Assembly (NCBI RefSeq): GCF_001435845.1
Contig: NZ_CM003596.1
Span: 2,837,298-2,901,297, forward strand
Direction of reading: 5' to 3'
Length of the DNA: 64,000 bases
From: Psychrobacter sp. P11G3
GTDB lineage: Bacteria > Pseudomonadota > Gammaproteobacteria > Pseudomonadales > Moraxellaceae
Positions 1-11,000 of the stretch are shown here, in pieces. Made by a program: the position numbers and the translations under genes. The notes beneath the pieces were generated by a model. The model was not told the origin of the DNA, searched no databases, and saw only the letters and a list, made by a program, of their open reading frames with translations. How positions within the stretch are numbered: the stretch's first letter is position 1; every line of letters begins with the position of its first letter.

Positions 1-143
1 TATCTGCGCCAGTACTCAAGTGCGCGAGTCAGCTCAATCCCCGAATCTAGATCGACATTTTTGGCGATATATGTCATGTGGATAAGAATATGCTCGCCAT
101 GCCTTTTTCTATCTTCTGAAGGTTGGCTTGTCGTTATGTTCAT
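1..143 (-). CDS. Unidentified protein, N-terminal part only (runs off the left edge)
   Basis: An open frame on the minus strand starts with ATG at 143 and stays open to position 1, giving about 47 residues. The first residues are MNITTSQPSEDRKRHGEHIL. The start is supported by an AAGG ribosome-binding sequence about seven bases upstream. The visible part is hydrophilic, with no signal peptide or membrane segment, and I recognise no family in it. The gene continues outside the window, so its length and function cannot be judged. A perfect 21-bp palindrome lies about 40 bp upstream of the start and could be an operator. Confidence 0.6.
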   Translation of the reverse strand, partial: MNITTSQPSEDRKRHGEHILIHMTYIAKNVDLDSGIELTRALEYWRR

Positions 144-593
144 AAGAAACCTTATTTATAAAAAATTCATTTAAATCAAGATATACTTTAAGATAAAGTA
201 TAATTAATAACTTTTTTTATCATTTGCTATGATTTTTTTAGATTTATAACATAGAAGTTTCAATGATATAGCATACCAATATCCATAGTAGTAAAATTAT
301 ACTACAAAGTTGTCACGTTCAGTATCTTGGCATTATTCCAATAGTTAACAAGCCTAATCTATATTTTCCTATAGCCCTGCCTCAACACACTTATATGACT
401 GAGCCACGTTTACTGATTAACTAAATATTATAAACATCAATCAGGGCCTGTAATGTCTGTTGAGCTAGCGCATTTATAGGCATGTAAAACACAACCTACC
501 CTCAATAAGAAGCCATCTAAGGTATATAAACAGTCTTGTATAGACGGCTCTGTTGCATACCAATTGTTGCATATTAATTGAATAGCTAACGTA
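144..593. other. AT-rich intergenic region
   Basis: This 450-bp stretch separates the start of the left-edge gene from the end of the PEBP-like gene. Apart from the palindrome at 182-202 I see no convincing gene, RNA or terminator. A 73-codon minus-strand frame at 437-658 overlaps the end of the PEBP-like gene and lacks any protein-like signal. Confidence 0.5.
182..202. promoter_or_regulatory. Perfect 9+3+9 palindrome, candidate operator
   Basis: TATACTTTA, a 3-base spacer AGA, and TAAAGTATA form a perfect inverted repeat in an AT-rich stretch just upstream of the minus-strand gene starting at 143. The symmetry and position fit a repressor-binding site. A small hairpin without function is possible. 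No regulator is visible nearby. Confidence 0.35.
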
Positions 594-1100
594 TTAATAC
601 CGACCCATCTCAACGGTTGTTTCAGCAAGTACCGAGTCGCCTTGCCATGCTTGTACATCTACCGTATACAGATGGTTTTTTCCACCAGAGCAAGGCGGCT
701 TATATGCACCGCCCGCCTCACCTTTACGGTTACGGTATTCTGCGACCATCTCAATACCTACTGGTACTTCGTAAGTGTGACCAAATACTCGTGGCAATTC
801 TGCACTCGTAGCACCCTCTGGTAGTGCGAACTCCACGATACCATGGCCACCATGCTGCATACGTTTATTGCTTACATCGTTGTAGACGAACACCAAGCTT
901 TCCGCGCCTGCCGGAATGTTTGAAACAGTCATGCTAGGCGTGGCTGGACTTTTGCCATCATAGTTTAGACATTGCTGCCCCTCAGGTATTTTTTTGCCAT
1001 CCCAAGCAGTATCGTTAAAATCAACATCCATTGCGAAAGCGTTGGCAGATAAAGCCAAGGTTGCCAAAACTGTAACCGATTTTAAGGTGAAAAAGTTCAT
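594..1100 (-). CDS. Secreted PEBP-like (YbhB/YbcL-type) protein
   Basis: A 168-residue protein with a typical signal peptide (charged start, hydrophobic stretch about 8-20, likely cleavage after AFA at 23), so probably periplasmic. The mature part resembles the phosphatidylethanolamine-binding protein / YbcL fold. It has the early G..IP...QC..Y.G.SP segment, a VSNIPAGAESLV strand, and near the C terminus PPCSGGKNHLY-VDVQA, which parallels the family's GP.PP..HRY..-YAL motif. The usual DPDAP ligand-site motif is degenerate (YNDVSN). Two cysteines (about 44 and 137) could form a disulfide. The start at 1100 is chosen over one nine codons upstream because AAGGAA lies five bases before it and it begins the signal peptide directly. 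Ligand and role are unknown. Family assignment is by motif resemblance only. Confidence 0.6.
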   Translation of the reverse strand: MNFFTLKSVTVLATLALSANAFAMDVDFNDTAWDGKKIPEGQQCLNYDGKSPATPSMTVSNIPAGAESLVFVYNDVSNKRMQHGGHGIVEFALPEGATSAELPRVFGHTYEVPVGIEMVAEYRNRKGEAGGAYKPPCSGGKNHLYTVDVQAWQGDSVLAETTVEMGRY

Positions 1101-1400
1101 ACTTATTCCTTTAGGTAGCTGCTGCATTAATAACGATAGTCCATCTTATTTCGTAGATTGGTTTTGATAATTGAATATAACTTTATAATAAATAGACACG
1201 GTTAAGTTAATCATATCGTTTAGCATTTTTGTTAATCCTTTGGGCAAGTGATAAGCAACCGCAAAGCTCACTATGCTAATGCTGACTCAATAAGCGTATT
1301 TGCAGCATCATAGGTTACTCGATAGGTATTTATCTGATTGGGTATGTTGTAGTAGTATCTGAATCATTGTAACTACACGACTAAGAATAATAGGATCATC
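1101..1400. other. Divergent intergenic region
   Basis: About 300 bp lie between the divergently transcribed PEBP-like gene (minus) and HAD phosphatase gene (plus). It must hold both promoters, but I cannot pick convincing -35/-10 pairs. No ORF with a ribosome-binding site or RNA structure was noticed. Confidence 0.4.
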
Positions 1401-2231
1401 ATGTTTATCGAAGATAAGATTGCCAAAGAAAGTATGACTACTAAGATTTCGACCCCAAAAATCATCTTTTTTGACATTGATGATACCTTAAGCCGTAACG
1501 GCATCATCGCTGAACACAATAAAGCGACGCTTGAGCAGCTTGCAGATACCGATATTAAGCTAGTGATTTCGACTGGTCGTTCTAAAGCCATATTGCCTGA
1601 AGACATTCTAGCGTTGCTTGATGCAGATATATTGGACGCCATTATTTGTATGAATGGACAATATAGTTTTGATAAAAGCGGCCGAATCAGCCACTACCCA
1701 TTAACGGCTGAACAGACAGATAAAATCGTACGCCTGTGCCAGCAGAGTGATTTGATTCATAAATTTGACTCTGCCACTCATATCGCGTGGTCAGGTGAAA
1801 ATGAACGTTTACGCGAGTTCAATGCGGTCACGCCCAATTCGATCCTTGACCCTGAGTACTACAAGACAAATACCGTCTATCAATGCTCGGTATTTTTTAA
1901 CAATCAGCAAGAAAAAATGCAGGATATCGATTTTGCTCAGTATGATTTAAAGCTGGTACATTGGCATCAGATTGGTGCTGATATATTACCAGCAGAGGCA
2001 TCAAAAGCCCGCGGTATCAAAGATATGTGCGAGTACTATGCAGTGGATGCAAGCGAATGTATGGCATTTGGTGATGGTATGAACGACCTAGAAATGTTCG
2101 ACTTGGTCGGGTTTGCCGTGGCCATGGGAGATGCGCAGCCAGCTTTAATAGAACGCGCTGACTTTGTCACTGGGACGATTGAAGAATATGGTATTCAAAC
2201 CGTGCTTAATCAGTTAGCAATGAAGTCATAA
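1401..2231 (+). CDS. HAD-superfamily phosphatase, Cof/YidA-like
   Basis: A 276-residue soluble hydrolase of the haloacid dehalogenase superfamily. The nucleophile motif FFDIDDT lies near residue 27, with the second Asp as general acid. Motif II is ISTGRS, the motif III lysine is in EASKARGIK, and motif IV GDGMNDLEMF binds Mg2+. The large cap between motifs II and III and the C-terminal AVAMGDA..A...AD-F pattern are typical of the Cof-type (C2 cap) subfamily, which dephosphorylates sugar phosphates, flavin or pyridoxal phosphates. The substrate cannot be told from sequence. ATG at 1401 has AGGA five to seven bases upstream. A second ATG eleven codons in is possible. The gene is monocistronic and followed by a strong terminator. 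Confidence 0.85.
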   Translation: MFIEDKIAKESMTTKISTPKIIFFDIDDTLSRNGIIAEHNKATLEQLADTDIKLVISTGRSKAILPEDILALLDADILDAIICMNGQYSFDKSGRISHYPLTAEQTDKIVRLCQQSDLIHKFDSATHIAWSGENERLREFNAVTPNSILDPEYYKTNTVYQCSVFFNNQQEKMQDIDFAQYDLKLVHWHQIGADILPAEASKARGIKDMCEYYAVDASECMAFGDGMNDLEMFDLVGFAVAMGDAQPALIERADFVTGTIEEYGIQTVLNQLAMKS

Positions 2232-2269
2232 GACTGTTCAGGCACATAAAGCCATTAATGTTTATTTAA

Positions 2270-2306
2270 AAAAAGCCCTTACTAACCGAGTAGTAAGGGC
2301 TTTTTG
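2270..2306. terminator. Bidirectional Rho-independent terminator
   Basis: AAAGCCCTTACTA and TAGTAAGGGCTTT form a GC-cored stem with a short loop, flanked by A-run and T-run. It ends the HAD gene on the plus strand and can also end the convergent SDR gene on the minus strand. Confidence 0.9.
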
Positions 2307-2432
2307 TTATGGGCTAATTTTATATAGAAAATATAAATGAAAACTGTAGCAATGATGATTCCATCACATTGACGATCATTTTATCCCTTCTACAAATCCA
2401 ATAGAACGTTAAGGCGTCAGTTAAGACCTCGA

Positions 2433-3260
2433 TTAAGGCATAGTCAAGCCACCATCCACAGCGATAGATTGTCCAGTAATAGCCATGCTCAAATCAGACG
2501 CCATGAGCAATACTGAATTGGCAAAATCAGCTACCGAAGTCGCTTGGCGCAGCGGCGTTGTAGTCGCAATATAATCAAATACCTCTTCAGTGGTTAAGCT
2601 ACTTGCGTCGGTAGTTTTTAATAATCCACCTGCCAGCAAATTAACCCGAATACCATATTGACCAAGCTCGCTCGCGAGATTGCGTGTTAGCCCAATCAAT
2701 GCTGATTTAGCCGTGGTGTAATCATAATAGGTAACCACTGGGTTGTAGACAAGATTGGTCGATATATTAATAATTTTACCTACTTGCTGCGCTTTCATCT
2801 GCGGAAGCACCGCTTGCACTGTATTGACTGCGCCTTTGACGATACCGTCCATTTGTTGTGAAAAATGCGACCACTTTACGGTCTCAATACTGGTGTACGC
2901 AGCACTTGGATTGAACTGATAATTCGGCAAAGCATTATTGACCAGTATATCGATACGTCCATGACGAGTGATGACTTCAGCTGCCATGGCTTGTACTTGC
3001 TCAAGATCGGTCACATCCGCCTGATAAGCAAATGCTTGGCCACCTGTCGCAATGATATCAGCCACTACCGCCTCAGCAGCCTGTTTACTATTGAGGTAGT
3101 TGACGCAAACGATAGCACCTGCCGCTGCCATTTGCTGTGCAATCTGTGCACCGAGCCCACGACTGGCACCAGTGACTATGGCGACTTTATCCGTAAGCAA
3201 TACCGGTATAACTGAGTGGCTTTTATTCAAGGCGTTTTGAGTTGAGGTACTTTCGGTCAT
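2433..3260 (-). CDS. SDR-family NAD(P)-dependent oxidoreductase (FabG-like)
   Basis: A 275-residue classical short-chain dehydrogenase/reductase. The Rossmann cofactor motif TGASRGLG is at about 30-37, followed by NNALP (the NNAG-type motif, with Gly changed to Leu), IINIST for the catalytic serine strand, and YDYTTAKSAL for the Tyr-X3-Lys catalytic pair. The C-terminal ITGQSIAVDGGLTMP is the usual SDR ending. Closest in style to 3-oxoacyl-ACP reductase paralogues that are not in a fab cluster. The real substrate is unknown. ATG at 3260 is preferred over the codon at 3308 because AAAGGA precedes it and the extra 16 residues look non-native. It stands alone, divergent from the PotD-like gene. 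Confidence 0.85.
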   Translation of the reverse strand: MTESTSTQNALNKSHSVIPVLLTDKVAIVTGASRGLGAQIAQQMAAAGAIVCVNYLNSKQAAEAVVADIIATGGQAFAYQADVTDLEQVQAMAAEVITRHGRIDILVNNALPNYQFNPSAAYTSIETVKWSHFSQQMDGIVKGAVNTVQAVLPQMKAQQVGKIINISTNLVYNPVVTYYDYTTAKSALIGLTRNLASELGQYGIRVNLLAGGLLKTTDASSLTTEEVFDYIATTTPLRQATSVADFANSVLLMASDLSMAITGQSIAVDGGLTMP

Positions 3261-3635
3261 TGTGCTGTATCCTTTATTATTATGGTATGGTTGGTGTCTT
3301 AAAGCCAAAGGCTTATACTTACTTAAATGATGTTCGTCATACTTCGGCCTGCGCCAATCATAGCATGGTTATATGCTATCTTTTTTCGATTCGACGTTAG
3401 CAGCTCGCTAGCAATTCTACCTAAAATTAGCTGTCATTAAATTAGTTTTGCTACTCATCTCATTAGCCCAACTGGCTATTTTTATTAGTATTGTTAAGCA
3501 TTACCTTAATAACAACCCTTTAAATTGTATAAATTAATGACCATAATAGTTTTATTGGCCATATCAGGCTTTTATCTTTTTGGCTTTTTTATTGAATTTT
3601 TCTGATTTGCATTATCTTTATTTAGGAGAGATATT
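3261..3635. other. Divergent intergenic region
   Basis: About 375 bp, strongly AT-rich, lies between the SDR gene (minus) and the PotD-like gene (plus). It should carry both promoters. I could not choose reliable elements and see no further gene or RNA. Confidence 0.4.
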
Positions 3636-4769
3636 TTGACCCATTTATCATCGTCCCATCCAACTACTCACACCTCGGCTAGTGTCGGTCGTATAGTGCC
3701 AAAAGCATTATTAGCAGCGGCTGTCGGCTTGGTGCTTGCCAGCTGTAGCAACTCTGATAATGCAGCGGATGGCAGTGCTGCGGCGAGCAATGAGACGCTG
3801 AACCTTTACAACTGGTCAGAATATATGCCGCAAGAGATTTTAGATGGTTTTGAAGAAGAAACTGGCATCTCAGTTAATTACACCACATTTGACTCTAACG
3901 AAGCGATGTATGCCAAACTCAAACTATTGGATGATTCGAGCCAGTATGACTTAGCGATTCCATCGACTTATTACGTCGAAAAGATGGCGAAAGAAGGACT
4001 ACTACAAGAGCTAGACAAATCAAAACTGAGCAATTTTAAAAACCTTGATACCTCATTTACCAATACCAAAGTTGATCCTGATAACAAATACTCTATCCCT
4101 TATATGTGGGGCAGCACCGGTCTAGCCATTAACGGTGACAGTGTCGATCCGAAAACTGTCAATAGCTGGAATGACCTATGGGATCCTAAGTATAAGGGTC
4201 AGGTGATGCTGACTAATGATGTGCGTGAAGTCTTTGGTATGGCACTGCTGACTCTTGGCTACTCAGGTAATAGTAGCAATCCTGACGAAATCGAAGCCGC
4301 TTACGATAAGCTCACCACGTTGATGCCAAACGTCAAAACCTTTAACTCTGATGCGACACGTATGCCATATATCGAAGGTGAGACTGCGCTTGGTATGACA
4401 TGGAATGGTGAAGCAGTCATGGCCAATGACGAAGGTTTGACTAGCTTAGTTTATAAGTATCCAACCGAAGGCGCTATCTTATGGATGGACAACTTTGTCA
4501 TTCCAAAAAACGCCAAGCAAGTTGATGCAGCACATAAATTTATTGATTACTTATTGCGTCCTGAAAATGCAAAAATTGTCAGCGAAGAGATTGGCTACGC
4601 ATCACCAAACATAGCAGCGCGAGAATTGATGGATGAGAGCGTCCAAAACAATCCAACGATTTATCCTTCTAAAGAAGTACTGGCAAAAGCTGAGTTCCAA
4701 GAAGATGTGGGTGATGAAGCGTTGCAAGTGTATCAACAGTACTGGGACAAGCTAAAGACTGGTCGTTAA
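3636..4769 (+). CDS. Polyamine ABC transporter substrate-binding lipoprotein, PotD/PotF-like
   Basis: A 377-residue periplasmic binding protein of the spermidine/putrescine family (SBP_bac_8 type). The N terminus has a hydrophobic signal ending in LVLASC, a lipobox with lipidated Cys37. The mature protein begins LNLYNWSEYMPQEILDGFEEE, the hallmark PotD/PotF opening, and continues with YDLAIPSTYYVEKM, PYMWGSTGLAING and WNGEAVMAND around the ligand site. It is expected to capture polyamine and deliver it to a PotBC/PotA-type permease. No permease or ATPase genes lie beside it, so it is an orphan here. Start is TTG at 3636 with AGGAGAG six bases upstream. A strong terminator follows. Putrescine versus spermidine specificity cannot be decided. 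Confidence 0.9.
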   Translation: MTHLSSSHPTTHTSASVGRIVPKALLAAAVGLVLASCSNSDNAADGSAAASNETLNLYNWSEYMPQEILDGFEEETGISVNYTTFDSNEAMYAKLKLLDDSSQYDLAIPSTYYVEKMAKEGLLQELDKSKLSNFKNLDTSFTNTKVDPDNKYSIPYMWGSTGLAINGDSVDPKTVNSWNDLWDPKYKGQVMLTNDVREVFGMALLTLGYSGNSSNPDEIEAAYDKLTTLMPNVKTFNSDATRMPYIEGETALGMTWNGEAVMANDEGLTSLVYKYPTEGAILWMDNFVIPKNAKQVDAAHKFIDYLLRPENAKIVSEEIGYASPNIAARELMDESVQNNPTIYPSKEVLAKAEFQEDVGDEALQVYQQYWDKLKTGR

Positions 4770-4813
4770 TAGTTTTGATTTAGTACTTTAAAATAAAGTA
4801 GTCTTTTAAAAAT

Positions 4814-4847
4814 AAAAACGCTGATCTTAAATGGTCAGCGTTTTTTT
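4814..4847. terminator. Bidirectional Rho-independent terminator
   Basis: AAAACGCTGA and TCAGCGTTTT pair around a short loop, followed by T7 on the plus strand and by an A-rich flank that gives a U-tract on the minus strand. It lies between the convergent PotD-like and FUSC-type genes. Confidence 0.9.
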
Positions 4848-4850
4848 GCG

Positions 4851-6062
4851 TTACAAATGTAAATCTGTCTCGCCGCCCTGCTCTTTCATCCGGCGCTGCT
4901 CGCGACGTTGATAGCCCAGACCAGATGCAGCAAACCAATGCGGCTTCGATGTTTGTAGTAAATCACTCAGCTGCTGTAATTGAGTTTGCAAGGTTTGGGT
5001 CAACCAGAAATACCCCTGCCACTCAAATGCTAGGTGCTGTACGCTTGGGTACTCTGAGACGGCAATACGGGTAATGGGTCGAAATACCTCATCGCTTGGA
5101 CTACGTAACACTGCCGCCATGTGCTGCATCGCTTGGGTTAGCTCATGCTGATAATGTACCAATAGAACATGGTTTTCTTCATCAATCTCAATATTCGCTA
5201 AGCGCGGTGCCGCACTTAACAGTAAATCAATCGTCCCGATAATATTACGGTGGGTACGTTGGATCGTCTCTAGCGTTTCTTTTTCGATTCCTGACTCACT
5301 GGCTGTCGCCGCGATATGTGGTCGCACAGCCAGCAGACGTTTATTAATCTGCTGTAACGCTGTGACCAACGCTCTATCAACTGGTACTTCCTTAACAGGA
5401 AAAGCCACTGGGTTTAATTTTTGAACAGAGTCATCTACTACTCCGTCTGTCGCGTCAATATGATGACCTACGCCAGCGTAGAGGCTACTACAAGCGTCAA
5501 GGTTGCTACTCAATAAAAATCGCCACATCAACGTTGATTTGAGCGGCAAAATCAGCGTCACTGCTACCGAAACGCCTGTCCCCAGTAAGATATTTAGCGC
5601 GCGGTAGATACCATCTTGACCAATGCTATTATTGCCTAAATCAGAGACAATCATCAACATAGTGATACCCGTTAACAGTCCTGTATACCCAAGCTGTCTA
5701 ACGGCTAGATAGCCAATAATGCCACTTAGCAGACCAATGAGCGCATAGTCCACCCACAACCATGCACCCGCATTTTGATTAAACCATAACACCCCAAGCG
5801 CAGTACCAATACCTAATAAAGTACCGATTACGCGCTCTTTCGCCTTAGTATAAATAGCACCTTGGTATTGCAATAACCCTAAAATAATAAATACGGTAAT
5901 GGTCGTCCATTCACCGTGCGGAAGATTGGTGATTTTATTGACCAATAGGGCCAAGATCACAGCCGTACCTAGGCGTGTGGCATGTAGGATATCTGCATGT
6001 TGGTAGCGAACATAGGGTTCGAAAAATGGAGCAGTAATACGCTGATAAAGGGTGGGTTTCAC
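4851..6062 (-). CDS. FUSC/aromatic acid exporter-type membrane protein
   Basis: A 403-residue inner-membrane protein. The first half (about residues 25-185) contains roughly six hydrophobic helices, including a segment reading ITVFIILGLLQYQGA..TKAKERVIGTLLG. This resembles the conserved RxxGTxxG signature of FUSC/YccS/AaeB-like transporters. The second half is a soluble, mostly helical domain with a basic C terminus (GYQRREQRRMKEQ). Such proteins export aromatic carboxylic acids or related compounds, usually with a membrane fusion partner, but none is encoded next door, and the substrate is unknown. The start is GTG at 6062 with only a weak GAG-type ribosome-binding site. It ends immediately before a shared terminator. 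Confidence 0.75.
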   Translation of the reverse strand: MKPTLYQRITAPFFEPYVRYQHADILHATRLGTAVILALLVNKITNLPHGEWTTITVFIILGLLQYQGAIYTKAKERVIGTLLGIGTALGVLWFNQNAGAWLWVDYALIGLLSGIIGYLAVRQLGYTGLLTGITMLMIVSDLGNNSIGQDGIYRALNILLGTGVSVAVTLILPLKSTLMWRFLLSSNLDACSSLYAGVGHHIDATDGVVDDSVQKLNPVAFPVKEVPVDRALVTALQQINKRLLAVRPHIAATASESGIEKETLETIQRTHRNIIGTIDLLLSAAPRLANIEIDEENHVLLVHYQHELTQAMQHMAAVLRSPSDEVFRPITRIAVSEYPSVQHLAFEWQGYFWLTQTLQTQLQQLSDLLQTSKPHWFAASGLGYQRREQRRMKEQGGETDLHL

Positions 6063-6186
6063 GCAAGGCTACTCTTTTTGGGTGGAATGTTTAGGTGAGA
6101 CATTCTAATAAAGTATTATTAAAATATCTCAATAAATAGCGGTAAGTATAAGTTAATATTCTATCAGCAAAATGACGGGCAAAAAA

Positions 6187-6225
6187 TAACGCCTTTTACC
6201 TATTATTCACAGGTAAAAGGCGTTA
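6187..6225 (-). terminator. Terminator of the gltB-gltD genes
   Basis: A perfect 15-bp stem (TAACGCCTTTTACCT with AGGTAAAAGGCGTTA) around a 9-base loop is followed on the minus strand by T6. It lies about 125 bp beyond the gltD stop. The plus-strand side lacks a T-run, so it acts in the gltD direction. Confidence 0.85.
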
Positions 6226-6351
6226 TAAAAAATATCCTAGCACACTATATTGATATCTACACTATTGAAGACTATTCACCAAATGACTCATCGAATTACT
6301 TATCAAGATCTGCATTAGTGTTAATGAATAATAGTCTATTGCGCTAGCGTA

Positions 6352-8004
<1,653 letters not shown>

Positions 8005-11000
8005 CTATTGTGGGTCGGCCATGGTAGTTTTAAGAAGGCTTGCAATGTTCGCCGCTTTTGGCTTAACCAAATAGAACTTACGAACATAGTGCTCAAAGTC
8101 GTTCAGAATAGTCTGACCCCATGCACTGCCTGTTTTATCTACATGAGCTTCAATCACTTGTTGCAAATGAATGCGATGCTCTTCTGTTTGCTCGCTTGAA
8201 ATACGGTTTAGATCGATTAGCTCATGGTTGCAACGGTCAAAGAAGTCGCCTTCCATATCGAGTACATACGCAAAGCCACCAGTCATACCAGCCCCGAAGT
8301 TGAGTCCAGTACGGCCAAGAATCGTGACGATACCGCCAGTCATATACTCACAGCAATGGTCGCCTGTGCCTTCGATGACTGCATGTGCGCCAGAGTTACG
8401 GACGCCAAAACGCTCACCTGCAGTACCAGCAGCATATAGCTTACCGCCAGTTGCACCATAGAGACAGGTATTACCGATAATGGCCGTCTCTTGTGCCATA
8501 AAGTTTGAGTCTTTTGGCGGATAAATCACAATCTCACCGCCTGCCATACCTTTACCCACATAGTCATTGGCATCGCCTTCAAGCTCGATATTTAAACCGC
8601 CAGCGTTCCATACGCCCAAACTTTGTCCTGCAGTACCAGTTAGACGAAGCTTGATTGGCATATCGCTCATGCCAAGGTTGCCCCAGACTTGCGCAATCTC
8701 ACCAGAAATACGAGCACCGATAGAGCGGTCACAGTTACCAACGAAATAGCTATAATCGCCGCCTGCCCCTTTGCGAATGTTCACAAGCATATCGCTAATC
8801 ATCTGCTCAGCAAGCAAGCCTTTATCAAACGGCTCGTTACGCTCAACCTGACAAGTTTGTGCTTTGCCTACACTGGCTGGGTGACTAAATAGCAATGGCG
8901 TTAAATCAAGATGACGCTGCTTGTCCGTATTACCTTCTAAGATATCGAGCAAGTCAGTACGACCAACCAGCTCTTCCATACTACGAACACCTAACGCTGC
9001 CAACCACTCACGCGTCTCAGTTGCGACAAACTTAAAGAAGTTAATCAGCATTTCTGCTTCGCCAATAAAATGTTCATCACGCAGCTTGGCTTTTTGAGTA
9101 GCAACACCTGTTGGACAGTTGTTTAAATGGCAAATACGTAGGTACTTACAACCAACTGCAATCATTGGCGTGGTACCAAAGCCAAAGCTCTCTGCACCCA
9201 AGATAGCAGCTTTTACTACATCCAGTCCTGTTTTTAGACCACCGTCAGTCTGGACACGTACCTTATCACGTAACCCATTCACTCGTAGGGACTGATGAGT
9301 CTCAGCCAAACCTAGCTCCCATGGTGAGCCTGCATGATGGATAGACGATAGCGGAGACGCTGCCGTACCACCGTCATAGCCCGAGATAGTAATCAAATCG
9401 GCATAGGCTTTTGCAACGCCTGTCGCGATCGTACCAACACCTGGACGTGAGACCAATTTAACCGATACCAATGCATCTGGATTGACTTGTTTTAAATCAA
9501 AAATCAGCTGTGCCAAATCTTCGATAGAATAAATATCATGATGCGGCGGTGGTGAAATCAAGGTCACACCTGGCACCGAATAACGCAAACGTGCAATCAG
9601 CGCGTTGACTTTACCACCAGGTAGCTGCCCACCTTCACCAGGCTTGGCACCTTGGGCTACTTTAATCTGCATGACTTCAGCGGAACGAAGGTAGGCAGGC
9701 GTGACCCCGAAACGACCAGAGGCAACTTGCTTGATCTTTGAGTTGCGCAATGTGCCATAACGTGCAGGATCTTCACCGCCTTCACCAGAGTTTGAGCGAC
9801 CACCGATGGTATTCATAGCCATCGCAATCGATTCATGCGCTTCAGGAGATAGCGCGCCTAGTGACATGCCAGCTGAGTCAAAACGCGTCAAGATTTCAGA
9901 GATATCTTCTACTTCATTGACATCGATACTGTTGTCAGTTTTCAGTTGCAACAAATCACGTAAAGTCGCGACCGGACGGCTATTAACTAGATCAGCATAA
10001 TTACGGTAATTATCGTAATCACCAGTACGTACCGCGGTATGCAGGCTGTTAATCACATCAGGGTTAAAGGCATGGTACTCTTTGTTGAAGACAAACTTGA
10101 GCAGACCGCCCTGATCTAGAGGAGCGCGTCGCTTAAACGCATTGGCAGCCAATTGTGCTTGATCAGCTGCAAGGTCGGCAAAGGTAGCACCTTTAATACG
10201 ACTTTGTACGCCCTTAAAGCATAAATTGACGACTTCTTCTGATAGGCCAACCGCTTCAAACAACTGCGCGCCGCGATAAGAAACAATGGTAGAGATACCC
10301 ATTTTTGATAAGATTTTTAGCAAACCTTTATCCAAGCCTTTGCGGAAATTAACACGGGCTTGAATTGGGTCACCAAGTAGCTCACCAGTCGCGACCAAAT
10401 CATCAATGACATCATATGCCAGATATGGATATACACAAGTTGCACCAAAGCCAATCAATACTGCTATTTGATGCGAGTCACGGGCCAGACCTGTTTCAAT
10501 GATTAAGTTAGCATCGGTACGAATACCTTGCGCGATTAGATAATGATGCACAGCACCAGTCACCATAATGGCATTGGCGGGTACTTTGTCTGTATCGATA
10601 TCTTTATCAGACAAGACAATCAACGTATTACCCGAGCGAATGTTATCTGCCACCTGCTCACAAATAGCCACGATAGCATCAGATAGCTCTAAAGTACGGT
10701 CATAGTTCAGATCAATGCGAGCCATCTTGAACGCTGGATCATCCAAAGTTTCAAGCTGCTGCATCTTGCTGGCTGACAATACTGGCGATGACAAAATAAT
10801 ACGATGAGCATCTCTCGCAGATGGCGCAAATACGTTAGTCTCAGCGCCTAAACAAGTCTGCAACGACATCACGATTGATTCACGTAATGGATCAATTGGC
10901 GGATTAGTCACCTGTGCAAACTGTTGGCGGAAGAAATCACCGACATGGCGGATTTGCTGCGACAGTACAGCCATTGGCGTATCGTCACCCATTGAGCCGA

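Noticed and set aside
437..658. 73-codon minus-strand open frame
   Set aside because: It overlaps the 3' end of the PEBP-like gene in another frame, has no ribosome-binding site, and its translation shows no protein-like pattern.
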